Shown: positions 1 through 7,488 of the stretch, piece after piece
How the letters are laid out: every line of letters begins with the position of its first letter
Numbering within the stretch: the stretch's first letter is position 1
NCBI RefSeq assembly: GCF_019457885.1
Contig: NZ_JAHZST010000006.1
Span: 186,001 to 250,000 of the forward strand
Direction of reading: 5' to 3'
DNA length: 64,000 nucleotides
Source: Shewanella nanhaiensis
Lineage (GTDB): Bacteria; Pseudomonadota; Gammaproteobacteria; Enterobacterales; Shewanellaceae
Notes under the pieces: generated by a model
Told to the model about the DNA's origin: nothing
The model's database searches: none
Seen by the model: only the letters and a program-made list of their open reading frames with translations
Made by a program: the position numbers and the translations under genes

Positions 1-685
1 CGGTATTGAACTGAGGACCAAATCCTCTGACAGTGATCGACTGCCCCTCTCCCCCCGAACGGTCGATGGAAACACCGGTAATTCGTTGTAGAGACTCGGC
101 GAGGTTGGTGTCGGGAAACTTACCTATATCTTCAGAGGAGATTGAGTCAACAACCCCTTCAGCACTGCGTTTTACATCCATGGAGCGGCTTAGAGAGCCT
201 CTGATCCCACTGACCTCAATCACTTCCATTTTGGTATCGGCACTGGTATCTGCCTCTGCGGCCAATAGCTGTGGTGAGGCTAAAGTTCCCATTGCAGCTA
301 ACACTGCACTTGCTACTTGATTCTTGTTGTAGGTGGTCATATCGTCTTGTCTCTTATGATTTTTATTATATAAGATTGAGATCTGCCCACTGTCGTTCAT
401 CTGTGCAACAAGCCCGGTATTTTCGAGCATTAACTTCAGCGCTTCCATGGTGCTGTATTCGCCATGTACCGCATTTACGTCTATCCCCTCCACCTTTTCG
501 AATGAAAAGAGCAGGGTGATATCCGCCTGCTCAGCCAGATAGATGAGTGACAAATAGGCCCTTTGTTGAGGGATATTGAAAGCAACACTGTCGACGGCCT
601 CTTTAGCGATTAGTCCAGGTGTAAAACTTGAGACTAAACATAAGAAAAAGAGCTGACGGATCAGTTTTCGATCCCGCAAGTGCAT
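1..685 (-). CDS. TonB-dependent receptor with N-terminal STN domain (partial, 5' part only)
   Basis: This is the first ~228 codons of an outer-membrane TonB-dependent transporter; the rest lies beyond the window edge. From the ATG at 685 the reading frame gives a signal peptide (about residues 1-27), then an STN (secretin/TonB short N-terminal) domain at about 30-105, the periplasmic signalling domain that talks to FecR-type anti-sigma factors. A second Met at residue 116 (base 340) opens a second signal-peptide-like hydrophobic stretch ending LLAAE. It is followed by a plug domain with a TonB-box-like EVIEVSG and the motifs GKFPDTNLAESLQRI and TVRGFGP, typical of the Xanthomonas/Caulobacter-type receptor family (seen mainly for carbohydrates). 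The divergent ECF sigma and FecR genes fit cell-surface signalling. The substrate cannot be told. A shorter product starting at 340 is possible (AAGAGA lies upstream of that ATG). Confidence 0.88.
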   Translation of the reverse strand, partial: MHLRDRKLIRQLFFLCLVSSFTPGLIAKEAVDSVAFNIPQQRAYLSLIYLAEQADITLLFSFEKVEGIDVNAVHGEYSTMEALKLMLENTGLVAQMNDSGQISILYNKNHKRQDDMTTYNKNQVASAVLAAMGTLASPQLLAAEADTSADTKMEVIEVSGIRGSLSRSMDVKRSAEGVVDSISSEDIGKFPDTNLAESLQRITGVSIDRSGGEGQSITVRGFGPQFNT

Positions 686-1097
686 GGTTTTTTGCCACGC
701 ACCAAAGGAAGACGATTGATAGAAATTTTTCCTCCATAAAAAATTTATTATTTTTATTTTTTTGTGAAACATTTATCTAGCCACCCACTCACTTTTAGCT
801 GCTTGTTGTGTGCTTACACGTTAATTGCAGTCTTATTGTTTTACTCTTTTTTTCTAGAATAACTTTTATAAAACAGTGCCTTGAGCTTGTTGTTTTACTA
901 TCTTTAAATTCCACTGTTCCTGCTAGGTTATCCAGTTGTATGCTTGGTGTAAAAGCCTTATTCTAGTTTAAGCTACTGCTTGGTGGGGTTGTTCGTCGCT
1001 TTTAACTGACAATAAAATTGACCCTATGGCGGATTTTTACTGCTGATTCGTCTTAATAGGATTGATGATGTTTTTTGGCTGGTATAGATAAGACGAT
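686..1097. promoter_or_regulatory. Divergent intergenic region between the TonB receptor and the ECF sigma gene
   Basis: This 412-base AT-rich stretch separates two divergent 5' ends, so it should hold both promoters. I see no convincing small ORF or strong hairpin. I could not pick out an ECF-type -35/-10 pair with confidence. Confidence 0.5.
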
Positions 1098-1664
1098 ATG
1101 TTAAAAGAGACCTTGATATACAAGACCTACTTAGCCTCAAGAGAGGGGATTGCTCGGGTGGTTTCCCGCATTGTTCCTCCCCATGAGATTGAGGATATTG
1201 TGCAGGAGACCTATGTACGTTTATGTCAGGTAGAGAATAAAGAGAGCATTAATTCTGCCAAGTCATTTATGTATAAGATGGCGAGAAACTTGGCTCTTGA
1301 TCATCAAAAGCGGGCAAATGTGAGATTAGTGGACAGCGTTGATGATTGGCATGAGTTTGAGAAGGCGCTGTGTGACCGACATGATGAAGTGTATGACAAG
1401 GCAATTACCAGCCTTGAGTTCGATAACTTCTGTGAAGCGGTGCGATTGTTACCGCTGCAGTGTCGTAAAGTATTTGTGCTAAAAAAGGTGTATGGCTACT
1501 CTCAGCGTGAGATTGCCGAGGAGCTCGAATTGAGTGAGAGTACAGTTGAGAAGCATATCTCTCAGGGGATTAAACGGTGTACAGTTTTTATGCGACAAGC
1601 ACAAAAGGGCAAGACTCAGGTGAGTGCGACAACATCAGGCAAACGTGGAGGTGCTCATGAGTAA
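1098..1664 (+). CDS. ECF sigma-70 family RNA polymerase sigma factor (FecI-like)
   Basis: This 188-residue cytoplasmic protein directs RNA polymerase to target promoters, most likely that of the divergent TonB receptor. Sigma region 2 is visible at about residues 10-75, with EIEDIVQETYVRLCQ and AKSFMYKMARNLALDH. Region 4 with its helix-turn-helix lies at about 115-165 (LPLQCRKVFVLKKVYGYS, then the REIAEELELSESTVEKHIS helices). The length is usual for the family. It overlaps the following FecR gene by 8 bases, which suggests translational coupling and the standard sigma/anti-sigma pair. The ATG is preceded by a weak ribosome-binding site. The FecI-type surface-signalling role is inferred from the STN receptor and FecR next to it. 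Confidence 0.93.
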   Translation: MLKETLIYKTYLASREGIARVVSRIVPPHEIEDIVQETYVRLCQVENKESINSAKSFMYKMARNLALDHQKRANVRLVDSVDDWHEFEKALCDRHDEVYDKAITSLEFDNFCEAVRLLPLQCRKVFVLKKVYGYSQREIAEELELSESTVEKHISQGIKRCTVFMRQAQKGKTQVSATTSGKRGGAHE

Positions 1665-2721
1665 TGTTCATCAACTACATCCCGGTGCCATCGATGATGA
1701 GCAGCGTTTGGATATCGCCAGTGATTGGATCGCCAAGATGGATAGGGAGCTGACCGCTGAGGAGCGTGAAGCATTAGCCCAGTGGCTGCACAGTGATGTT
1801 GAAAATCTCCATGTTCTGCTCGAAATCGCCCAGATGTGGGACAAAATGGATGAGCTGGGAAGGCTCTCTGATATCTTTCCTAAAGCTAAGCCTACTCGCA
1901 AAAAAACATCGGTATGGATGGGGGGAATTGCTGCTTCCATACTGCTTTTTTTGAGTATTGGTCTGTACCAGTTTACTCAAGATGTTGAGCCTAATCCCCA
2001 AGCCACTGGCATCATTGCGATGCAAAGCAGTTATCAAACAGCGGTTGGGGAGAGTAATACCATTAATCTACCCGATGACAGCATTTTGGTTTTGAATACC
2101 AACAGTTTTGTTCAGGTGAAGTACACGGCAAATGAACGAATTATTGAGCTGCAACGTGGTGAAATAAATATTGAAGTTGCCCACGATAAATCTCGTCCGT
2201 TAAGCGTGCTTGCGGGTGGCAAGGTTATCCGAGCGGTAGGAACTGCATTTAATGTCGATGTGCGTCCAAGCGGTGTTGAGCTGATTGTGACTGACGGTAA
2301 GGTGCTGGTGGTTAAAAAGAGTGCCGAGGCATTTTTAAAAGAGAGTCATGCCGATCAACCTAAGTTGATGGGCACAGCACTGGCGGTGGCGAAAGATGAG
2401 CGGGTGATGCTCAATAATAGGGAGCCTCTGCCAAGCGTTGCTTCTAAAGTGGCCCCAGGTGAGATAGCCACTAAGCTCTCATGGCGCACTGGAAATCTGA
2501 TCTTCAGAGGTGAGTCCCTCGAAGAGGCCATGGCTGAAATTAGTCGCTATACCGACATTCATTTTGAACTTGCCGATGATGAAAATCTTAAAAAGATTAA
2601 AGTGGCCGGTATGTTTAAGACGGGTGACGTAAATGGACTGCTTAATATCCTAGATCAAAATTTTAATGTTAGCCATGAAAAGCTAAGTCGCAATAATATC
2701 AAGCTTAACTATGGTGGTTAA
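1657..2721 (+). CDS. FecR family anti-sigma/sigma regulator
   Basis: This is a single-pass inner-membrane protein of 354 residues that binds the ECF sigma factor in the cytoplasm and senses the receptor STN domain in the periplasm. The cytoplasmic DUF4880-type N-terminus (LDIASDWIAKMDRELTAEE) covers about residues 15-70. One membrane helix follows at about 88-106. The FecR domain has VGESNTINLPDDSILVLNTN and GTAFNVDV. The C-terminal DUF4974 domain begins near LIFRGESLEEAMAEISRY. I chose ATG 1657 because GGAGGT sits just upstream; an earlier in-frame ATG at 1624 lies inside the sigma gene and lacks such a site. The 8-base overlap with the sigma gene supports co-expression. Confidence 0.93.
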   Translation: MSNVHQLHPGAIDDEQRLDIASDWIAKMDRELTAEEREALAQWLHSDVENLHVLLEIAQMWDKMDELGRLSDIFPKAKPTRKKTSVWMGGIAASILLFLSIGLYQFTQDVEPNPQATGIIAMQSSYQTAVGESNTINLPDDSILVLNTNSFVQVKYTANERIIELQRGEINIEVAHDKSRPLSVLAGGKVIRAVGTAFNVDVRPSGVELIVTDGKVLVVKKSAEAFLKESHADQPKLMGTALAVAKDERVMLNNREPLPSVASKVAPGEIATKLSWRTGNLIFRGESLEEAMAEISRYTDIHFELADDENLKKIKVAGMFKTGDVNGLLNILDQNFNVSHEKLSRNNIKLNYGG

Positions 2722-2754
2722 CCTACTACAGATGGGCTTTACAGCCACTCAATG

Positions 2755-2785
2755 AGAGGAGGTTTGCGTGATAGAAACCTCCTCT
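2755..2785 (+). terminator. Hairpin after the sigma-FecR operon
   Basis: There is a perfect 11-bp stem (2755-2765 with 2775-2785) and a 9-base loop, lying 34 bases after the FecR stop. No good T-run follows, so it may act as a weak terminator or protect the 3' end. Confidence 0.5.
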
Positions 2786-2911
2786 TCCATAAAATAATCG
2801 AACGTACTCTAGTCGCACTTTAATCTTGCTACTCCTATGGGGTTTATGCCTATTAGGTGCCTAGAGGGCGCTCTTTAGATCCATGTTTGATTGATTAACG
2901 GGACTAGATAG

Positions 2912-3811
2912 ATGTTACGGATTGGCGTTGATTTGGGCGGCACTAAGATTGAAGCTGTTTGTTTAGATGAGTTGGGTAAGGAGTTATTTAAAAAGCGGAT
3001 CGCGACTCCCAGAGAGTACGAGTTAACGCTAGATGCCATCGTCAGTTTAGTGGAGGAGGTGGAGACGCAGTTAGGCAAGCGAGCCACTGTAGGCGTTGGG
3101 ATCCCAGGAATTATCTCACCTAAAACCGGGCTAGTTAAAAATGCCAATGCCACTTGGATTAATGGCCATCGGTTAGATAAGGATCTGGGAGCACGATTAG
3201 AACGTGAAGTTAAGGTGGCCAATGATGCAAACTGTTTTGCAGTATCAGAAGCTGTAGACGGTGCAGGAGAGGGCAAGGCCTTAGTGTTTGGCGTGATTAT
3301 CGGAACTGGCTGTGGTGGCGGTTTAGCTGTGGCAGGCCGAGTCCATGAAGGTGGCAATGGGCTAAGTGGTGAGTGGGGCCATAATCCACTTCCTTGGATG
3401 ATGGCTGAAGAGCATAAGAGTACCGAGTGCTTTTGTGGCCAACATGATTGTATCGAGACCTTTATCTCTGGCACAGGTTTTATACGAGACTATCAACAAG
3501 GAGGCGGTGAAGCTGTTAGCTCTGGTTGCCAGATTATGGCTTTGGTGAAAGCGGGAGATAGTTTTGCTACACAGGCTTTTGAGCGCTATATGGATAGGTT
3601 AGCGCGCGCGTTAGCTCACATCATCAATGCAGTCGACCCCGATATCATCGTATTGGGTGGCGGCATGTCGAATGTCGATGCCATCTACCCTAAGTTACCT
3701 AATCTGTTATCTCAATATGTGCTTGGCGGTGAGTGTATGACCCCTGTGGTGAAGAACCGCTTTGGTGGCTCATCGGGTGTCCGAGGCGCCGCATGGCTTT
3801 GGCCTGCTTAA
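2912..3811 (+). CDS. mak: Fructokinase, ROK family
   Basis: This 299-residue cytoplasmic sugar kinase phosphorylates fructose (and probably mannose) with ATP. It matches E. coli Mak (YajF) along its whole length. The phosphate-1 ATP-binding motif IGVDLGGTKIEA is at the N-terminus, VGVGIPGIISP and the substrate motif VANDANCFAVSEAVDGA in the middle, and GTGCGGGLA follows. The ROK zinc site is seen as GEWGHNPLPW followed by CFCGQHDCIETFISGTG. The C-terminal signature is IVLGGGMSNVD. The length equals the family norm. It stands alone between the FecR operon and a small lipoprotein gene, so it is probably its own unit. The family is certain; the exact sugar rests on similarity to Mak. Confidence 0.93.
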   Translation: MLRIGVDLGGTKIEAVCLDELGKELFKKRIATPREYELTLDAIVSLVEEVETQLGKRATVGVGIPGIISPKTGLVKNANATWINGHRLDKDLGARLEREVKVANDANCFAVSEAVDGAGEGKALVFGVIIGTGCGGGLAVAGRVHEGGNGLSGEWGHNPLPWMMAEEHKSTECFCGQHDCIETFISGTGFIRDYQQGGGEAVSSGCQIMALVKAGDSFATQAFERYMDRLARALAHIINAVDPDIIVLGGGMSNVDAIYPKLPNLLSQYVLGGECMTPVVKNRFGGSSGVRGAAWLWPA

Positions 3812-3944
3812 ATGGTGGGAGTTCTTGCCGCCATGGTGTGCAGCAAGCTGAGAGGTTGGTCGTTAATTAACCATGGTGACACCACCGTTTTTTGTTTAGG
3901 ATGAACAGGTATTAGCCAAGGTGATGATGAAAGGAGAGGCCGTG

Positions 3945-4154
3945 ATGAGAACATTATTAGGGATGGCACTGGCATTAACAGTAGCGATAACAGGTTGCAC
4001 TAACAAAGAGCTATATCAATTTGGTCAAGAGCAGCAAGAGAGTCAATGTATAAGTGAGGCTGTGTCGGAGTCTCAGATCAATGACTGTAAGTCTGCAAAT
4101 AAACCAAGTTATGAAGAGTATAAAAAGGAAAGAGAAGCGGTGGTTAGCTCTTGA
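3945..4154 (+). CDS. Small lipoprotein of unknown function
   Basis: This 69-residue predicted lipoprotein has a short hydrophobic signal and lipobox ITGC, so Cys18 would be lipidated. The mature part is charged and has two more cysteines (QCISEAVSESQINDC). AAGGAG at about 3930 favours ATG 3945; an adjacent GTG at 3942 is an alternative. I do not recognise a family, and I infer an envelope location only. It lies between mak and the DUF3857 gene and may be transcribed with the latter. Confidence 0.7.
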   Translation: MRTLLGMALALTVAITGCTNKELYQFGQEQQESQCISEAVSESQINDCKSANKPSYEEYKKEREAVVSS

Positions 4155-4245
4155 TCAGGTTTAGAAATTACAGTGCGGATATTATTTGCTACCTATGTTA
4201 ATAGGTTGTGATACTCTGAACTTGTCTAAGGGAGGAGCACTATCT

Positions 4246-6264
4246 GTGAAAACTATAATAAGATTAAGCGTTATATTTTTTGTACTATTCTCGTCTGTGA
4301 TTCAAGCAAAGCAGATTAAGTCTGGGGAGTATGAAATCACCCTAGGAGAGCCCAGTGATTGGATTGTCACTCAAACTTTATCACCGCAAAAAATCAATAA
4401 AGAGAAAGCTCCTGTTCATTACAGACTTGTAGGTCGACAAGACAGGTTTACTGATAAGAGTAATGAGTATTATCAAGATTTTGCTGCCACAGCACTGAAT
4501 CAGGAAGGGGTAAAAGAGCTCTCTAAAATTGAGCTAACCTTTAATCCTGAATTTGAAAAGCTTACTTTGCACACTGTAGAGATCGAGCGCAGGGATATTT
4601 GGTCCGACAGGTTAAAAACCGCCAGAATTAATGTTATTAATCAAGAGCAAGAGCTAAGTAATGACCTATTTAATGGCCTAGCAACCGCTGTTATTGTTTT
4701 AAAAGATGTCAGGGTAGGGGACACGGTCCGCTATCAGTACAGTATTAAGGGCCGCAATCCCGTTTATGGTAAAGAGTTCGGTAGTAGCTATGCAATGGGC
4801 TGGGAAGTTGCGATAGATAAAGTTCATGTCAGGTTTATTAACGCAAGCGGTCAGCCACTCAATATTCAAAGTAATGACAATCCTCCTGCGACAATTACGC
4901 AGAGTCGATTTGGCAAAGAGTATGAATGGCAACTTGCTAATGTGGCTAAATATAACTTCGAAGAGGGGGGTCCTGCTGGCTATTTATGGTCTCCGACCGT
5001 TTTTGTTAGTAGCACTCCTTCATGGTCAGAAGTCAGCAATTGGGCCATTTCTCACTATCAATTTGATGAGTCTCCCTCTCGGGCATTGAATGAGTATATT
5101 AAAGAGGTCACCACAAACTACTTGAGCAAAGAGGAGCAAGTGGCTGAGATGATCCGCTTTGTCCAACAAGATATACGTTATTTTGGTATTGAGATTGGTC
5201 AGAATAGTCATATCCCCCACAGCCCCAATACTGTTTTTGAACGTCGTTATGGTGACTGTAAAGATAAAGCCAGTCTGCTTATTGCCCTGTTAGGTGCAAT
5301 CGATGTACCTAGCTCGCCAGTTTTAGTGAACACTGGGATTGGGTTAACTCTCAATGACCGTGCTCCCTCTGCCATCTTATTTGATCATGTGATTAATGAG
5401 GTTAACTTTGATGGGAAGCAATACTTTATTGATGCGACCAATAATTATCAGGCTAAAGGCCTTGATTTCATTACTCAGCCAGACTTTGGTTATGGGTTGG
5501 TACTAGATAAAGGAACAAATTCATTGGTTGCCATGCCTTCAGGGAATACAGAGCTAGACAGAGTTTCAGTAGAGCAACTTTATGTTTCATCCAGTTATAC
5601 AGAGCCTGTCGATCTTTATATTACGACTCGTTATTTAGGTCATGAAGCTGATTATATGCGTTACCGGTTATCCAGTGTTTCGCTGTCTGAAATTGAGCAG
5701 CACTATTTAAACTATTACGCTAAGTTTTATCGAGATATTAAGCTTGAGTCACCCGCTTTATTGATCGACACAACTGAGGGCGGTAATGAGATATTGATAA
5801 CGGAGCATTATCGTATTGGTGATTTTTGGCTAAACAATAGCAATGCTATGGATTTTGGGCTATTCGCCAGTTATATCAAAAACTATGTCGAGTTGCCTAA
5901 AGTGATTAATCGGACCCAACCGTTATCACTGCCGAGTATTGTGTCAATTAATCAGACGCTGAAGCTTATTATGCCCGATGGCGTTGATTATCAAGTCAGA
6001 GAAACGGATAAAAATATCACTAGTGATGGCCTTAAATACCATGTTTCTGAAGCTTACTATAATGGGCAGTTTGTTCAGCGTCACCATTTTGAGATCGATA
6101 AGAGAGTGTTGAATACAGATGAGAGTCTCGATTATATCAACGCCTTAAGAGAGGTTGATAAACAGCTTTATTATACAGGTTCTATTAACGGCGACTTTTC
6201 AGCTCCGGTTAACCCTGGAGTCGAGTTTATTCTACAGCAGTCCATTTCTGGGAAGGAGAAGTAG
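4246..6264 (+). CDS. Exported DUF3857 / transglutaminase-like domain protein
   Basis: This 672-residue exported protein has a signal peptide (VIFFVLFSSVIQA, cleaved near residue 17-20). An N-terminal DUF3857 beta-rich domain covers roughly 40-260. A transglutaminase-like domain follows, with the catalytic Cys in RRYGDCKDKASLLIALL, the His in LFDHVINEV and the Asp in YFIDATNN. A further beta domain is at the C-terminus. I chose GTG 4246 because GGGAGGAG lies just upstream and the signal peptide starts there; the longer in-frame opening at 4186 lacks both features. Proteins of this type occur in periplasmic or outer-membrane settings in Bacteroidetes and Gammaproteobacteria, mostly without a known substrate. 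The next gene starts 2 bases after the stop, so the two are coupled. Confidence 0.85.
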   Translation: MKTIIRLSVIFFVLFSSVIQAKQIKSGEYEITLGEPSDWIVTQTLSPQKINKEKAPVHYRLVGRQDRFTDKSNEYYQDFAATALNQEGVKELSKIELTFNPEFEKLTLHTVEIERRDIWSDRLKTARINVINQEQELSNDLFNGLATAVIVLKDVRVGDTVRYQYSIKGRNPVYGKEFGSSYAMGWEVAIDKVHVRFINASGQPLNIQSNDNPPATITQSRFGKEYEWQLANVAKYNFEEGGPAGYLWSPTVFVSSTPSWSEVSNWAISHYQFDESPSRALNEYIKEVTTNYLSKEEQVAEMIRFVQQDIRYFGIEIGQNSHIPHSPNTVFERRYGDCKDKASLLIALLGAIDVPSSPVLVNTGIGLTLNDRAPSAILFDHVINEVNFDGKQYFIDATNNYQAKGLDFITQPDFGYGLVLDKGTNSLVAMPSGNTELDRVSVEQLYVSSSYTEPVDLYITTRYLGHEADYMRYRLSSVSLSEIEQHYLNYYAKFYRDIKLESPALLIDTTEGGNEILITEHYRIGDFWLNNSNAMDFGLFASYIKNYVELPKVINRTQPLSLPSIVSINQTLKLIMPDGVDYQVRETDKNITSDGLKYHVSEAYYNGQFVQRHHFEIDKRVLNTDESLDYINALREVDKQLYYTGSINGDFSAPVNPGVEFILQQSISGKEK

Positions 6265-6266
6265 CC

Positions 6267-7415
6267 ATGAATTACACTATCACAGCATTGTTTTTGATGG
6301 TTTTTGCACTTAGTGGATGTCAGTCTACTCAGAACTCAAATGTTTCTAATAATCTGTATCAAGCTGACAATAGAGCTGACAGTGGCCGACTCTCTTCGCT
6401 CTCATTTATCCATCGGCAAGGTGCCTTGATGGCAGAAACCTTTAATCAGGATAAAGATAATGCTTTTTATGACTGGTGGGATCGCGAACATTTATTGAGT
6501 TATGCCCATGATAGATATCCTGAGCTCACGCTTTCCGAAGAGGAGTCTTTTTACCGGACTGTTCGTATTAAATTTAGCAATCAGATTAATGGTACCGAGA
6601 TGTGGCGCTTTGAGGGGGTACAGGGAGATAACTTAGTGTTTAGTGCCTACCTCACTGAGCTGCCTATCACTGTGCTCATTGAGTATAAATATCTTCAAAA
6701 TATTGGCCAGAGGGAGTTAGTCGTCGTAAATTGGAGAATGCTGCATCACCTAACTTCGGGATTAGATGCTTACTCTTCATACCTGCATAACTCAGAGGTA
6801 TTGAACCGGAGTGGGTATTTTGATCTGATTCAGTTTGCTGTGAATGGGACTAAAAAAACGGAGAGAGAGGTGAGCGAGCTGTTTGATAGCTTGCCAGAAG
6901 CACTTAAGAAGGATCCCACCTTGTTAAATGATTTTCTCTGGGCGAGCCTTGAAGTTGTCCCTAACCCATCTGCTGAGTTCTTTAGACAAACTTATCCATA
7001 TGTACCTAGTTTGACCCCTGAAAATAGTGCGTTTTGGGGATACCTCTATATGCTACAAGATGATTTAGAACAGTTTAAATATGTGCGTAGTATGGCGATG
7101 GCAAACTTAGGTTATATACAGACTAACTATGCGTTAGTTGGCGTTTTGTACTCATTGCAGCAACAGGATTATGATTATGCTTTTGAGCAGTTTAGCCACT
7201 ATATCAAGGCTCAACCTAATGATGCGATAGCCTACGCTATCTACTTAAATAATCTGATTGATCTCGGGCTACATGAAAGAGCGAGTCAGGTTTATCAGGC
7301 ATTAAGGCTTCAGTTTAACTTAGAGTTGGTACCTGAGGACTTTGTTGATGTAGATCCAGATAAGCTTTCGGCATTTTTCTATAGCGATGCTATGCAAAAA
7401 GTATCTAGATTATAA
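6267..7415 (+). CDS. Hypothetical lipoprotein, partner of the transglutaminase-like protein
   Basis: This 382-residue predicted lipoprotein has an N-terminal signal with lipobox ALSGC (Cys18). The C-terminal third has a TPR-like helical look (GVLYSLQQQDYDYAFEQFSHYIKA, given here only as the region near residues 290-330). I recognise no catalytic motif. It begins two bases after the upstream DUF3857/transglutaminase stop, and its AAGGAG lies inside the end of that gene, so translation is probably coupled. I infer that the two proteins act together at the envelope. The function is unknown. Confidence 0.8.
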   Translation: MNYTITALFLMVFALSGCQSTQNSNVSNNLYQADNRADSGRLSSLSFIHRQGALMAETFNQDKDNAFYDWWDREHLLSYAHDRYPELTLSEEESFYRTVRIKFSNQINGTEMWRFEGVQGDNLVFSAYLTELPITVLIEYKYLQNIGQRELVVVNWRMLHHLTSGLDAYSSYLHNSEVLNRSGYFDLIQFAVNGTKKTEREVSELFDSLPEALKKDPTLLNDFLWASLEVVPNPSAEFFRQTYPYVPSLTPENSAFWGYLYMLQDDLEQFKYVRSMAMANLGYIQTNYALVGVLYSLQQQDYDYAFEQFSHYIKAQPNDAIAYAIYLNNLIDLGLHERASQVYQALRLQFNLELVPEDFVDVDPDKLSAFFYSDAMQKVSRL

Positions 7416-7424
7416 GGGGTTTAT

Positions 7425-7451
7425 CTGCCGTTATCTTAGTGTTAACGGCAG
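7425..7451. terminator. Hairpin between convergent genes
   Basis: A perfect 9-bp stem (7425-7433 with 7443-7451) with a 9-base loop sits between the lipoprotein gene and the convergent HD-GYP gene. There is no T-run on either side. It probably serves as a shared 3' end structure. Confidence 0.45.
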
Positions 7452-7488
7452 CTGCAAGCTTGCCTGCTTACTTTAATGGAGGAGTAAG

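Noticed and set aside
33..519. Plus-strand frames at 33-320 and 271-519
   Set aside because: They lie opposite the TonB receptor frame, which shows clear signal peptide, STN and plug motifs on the other strand.
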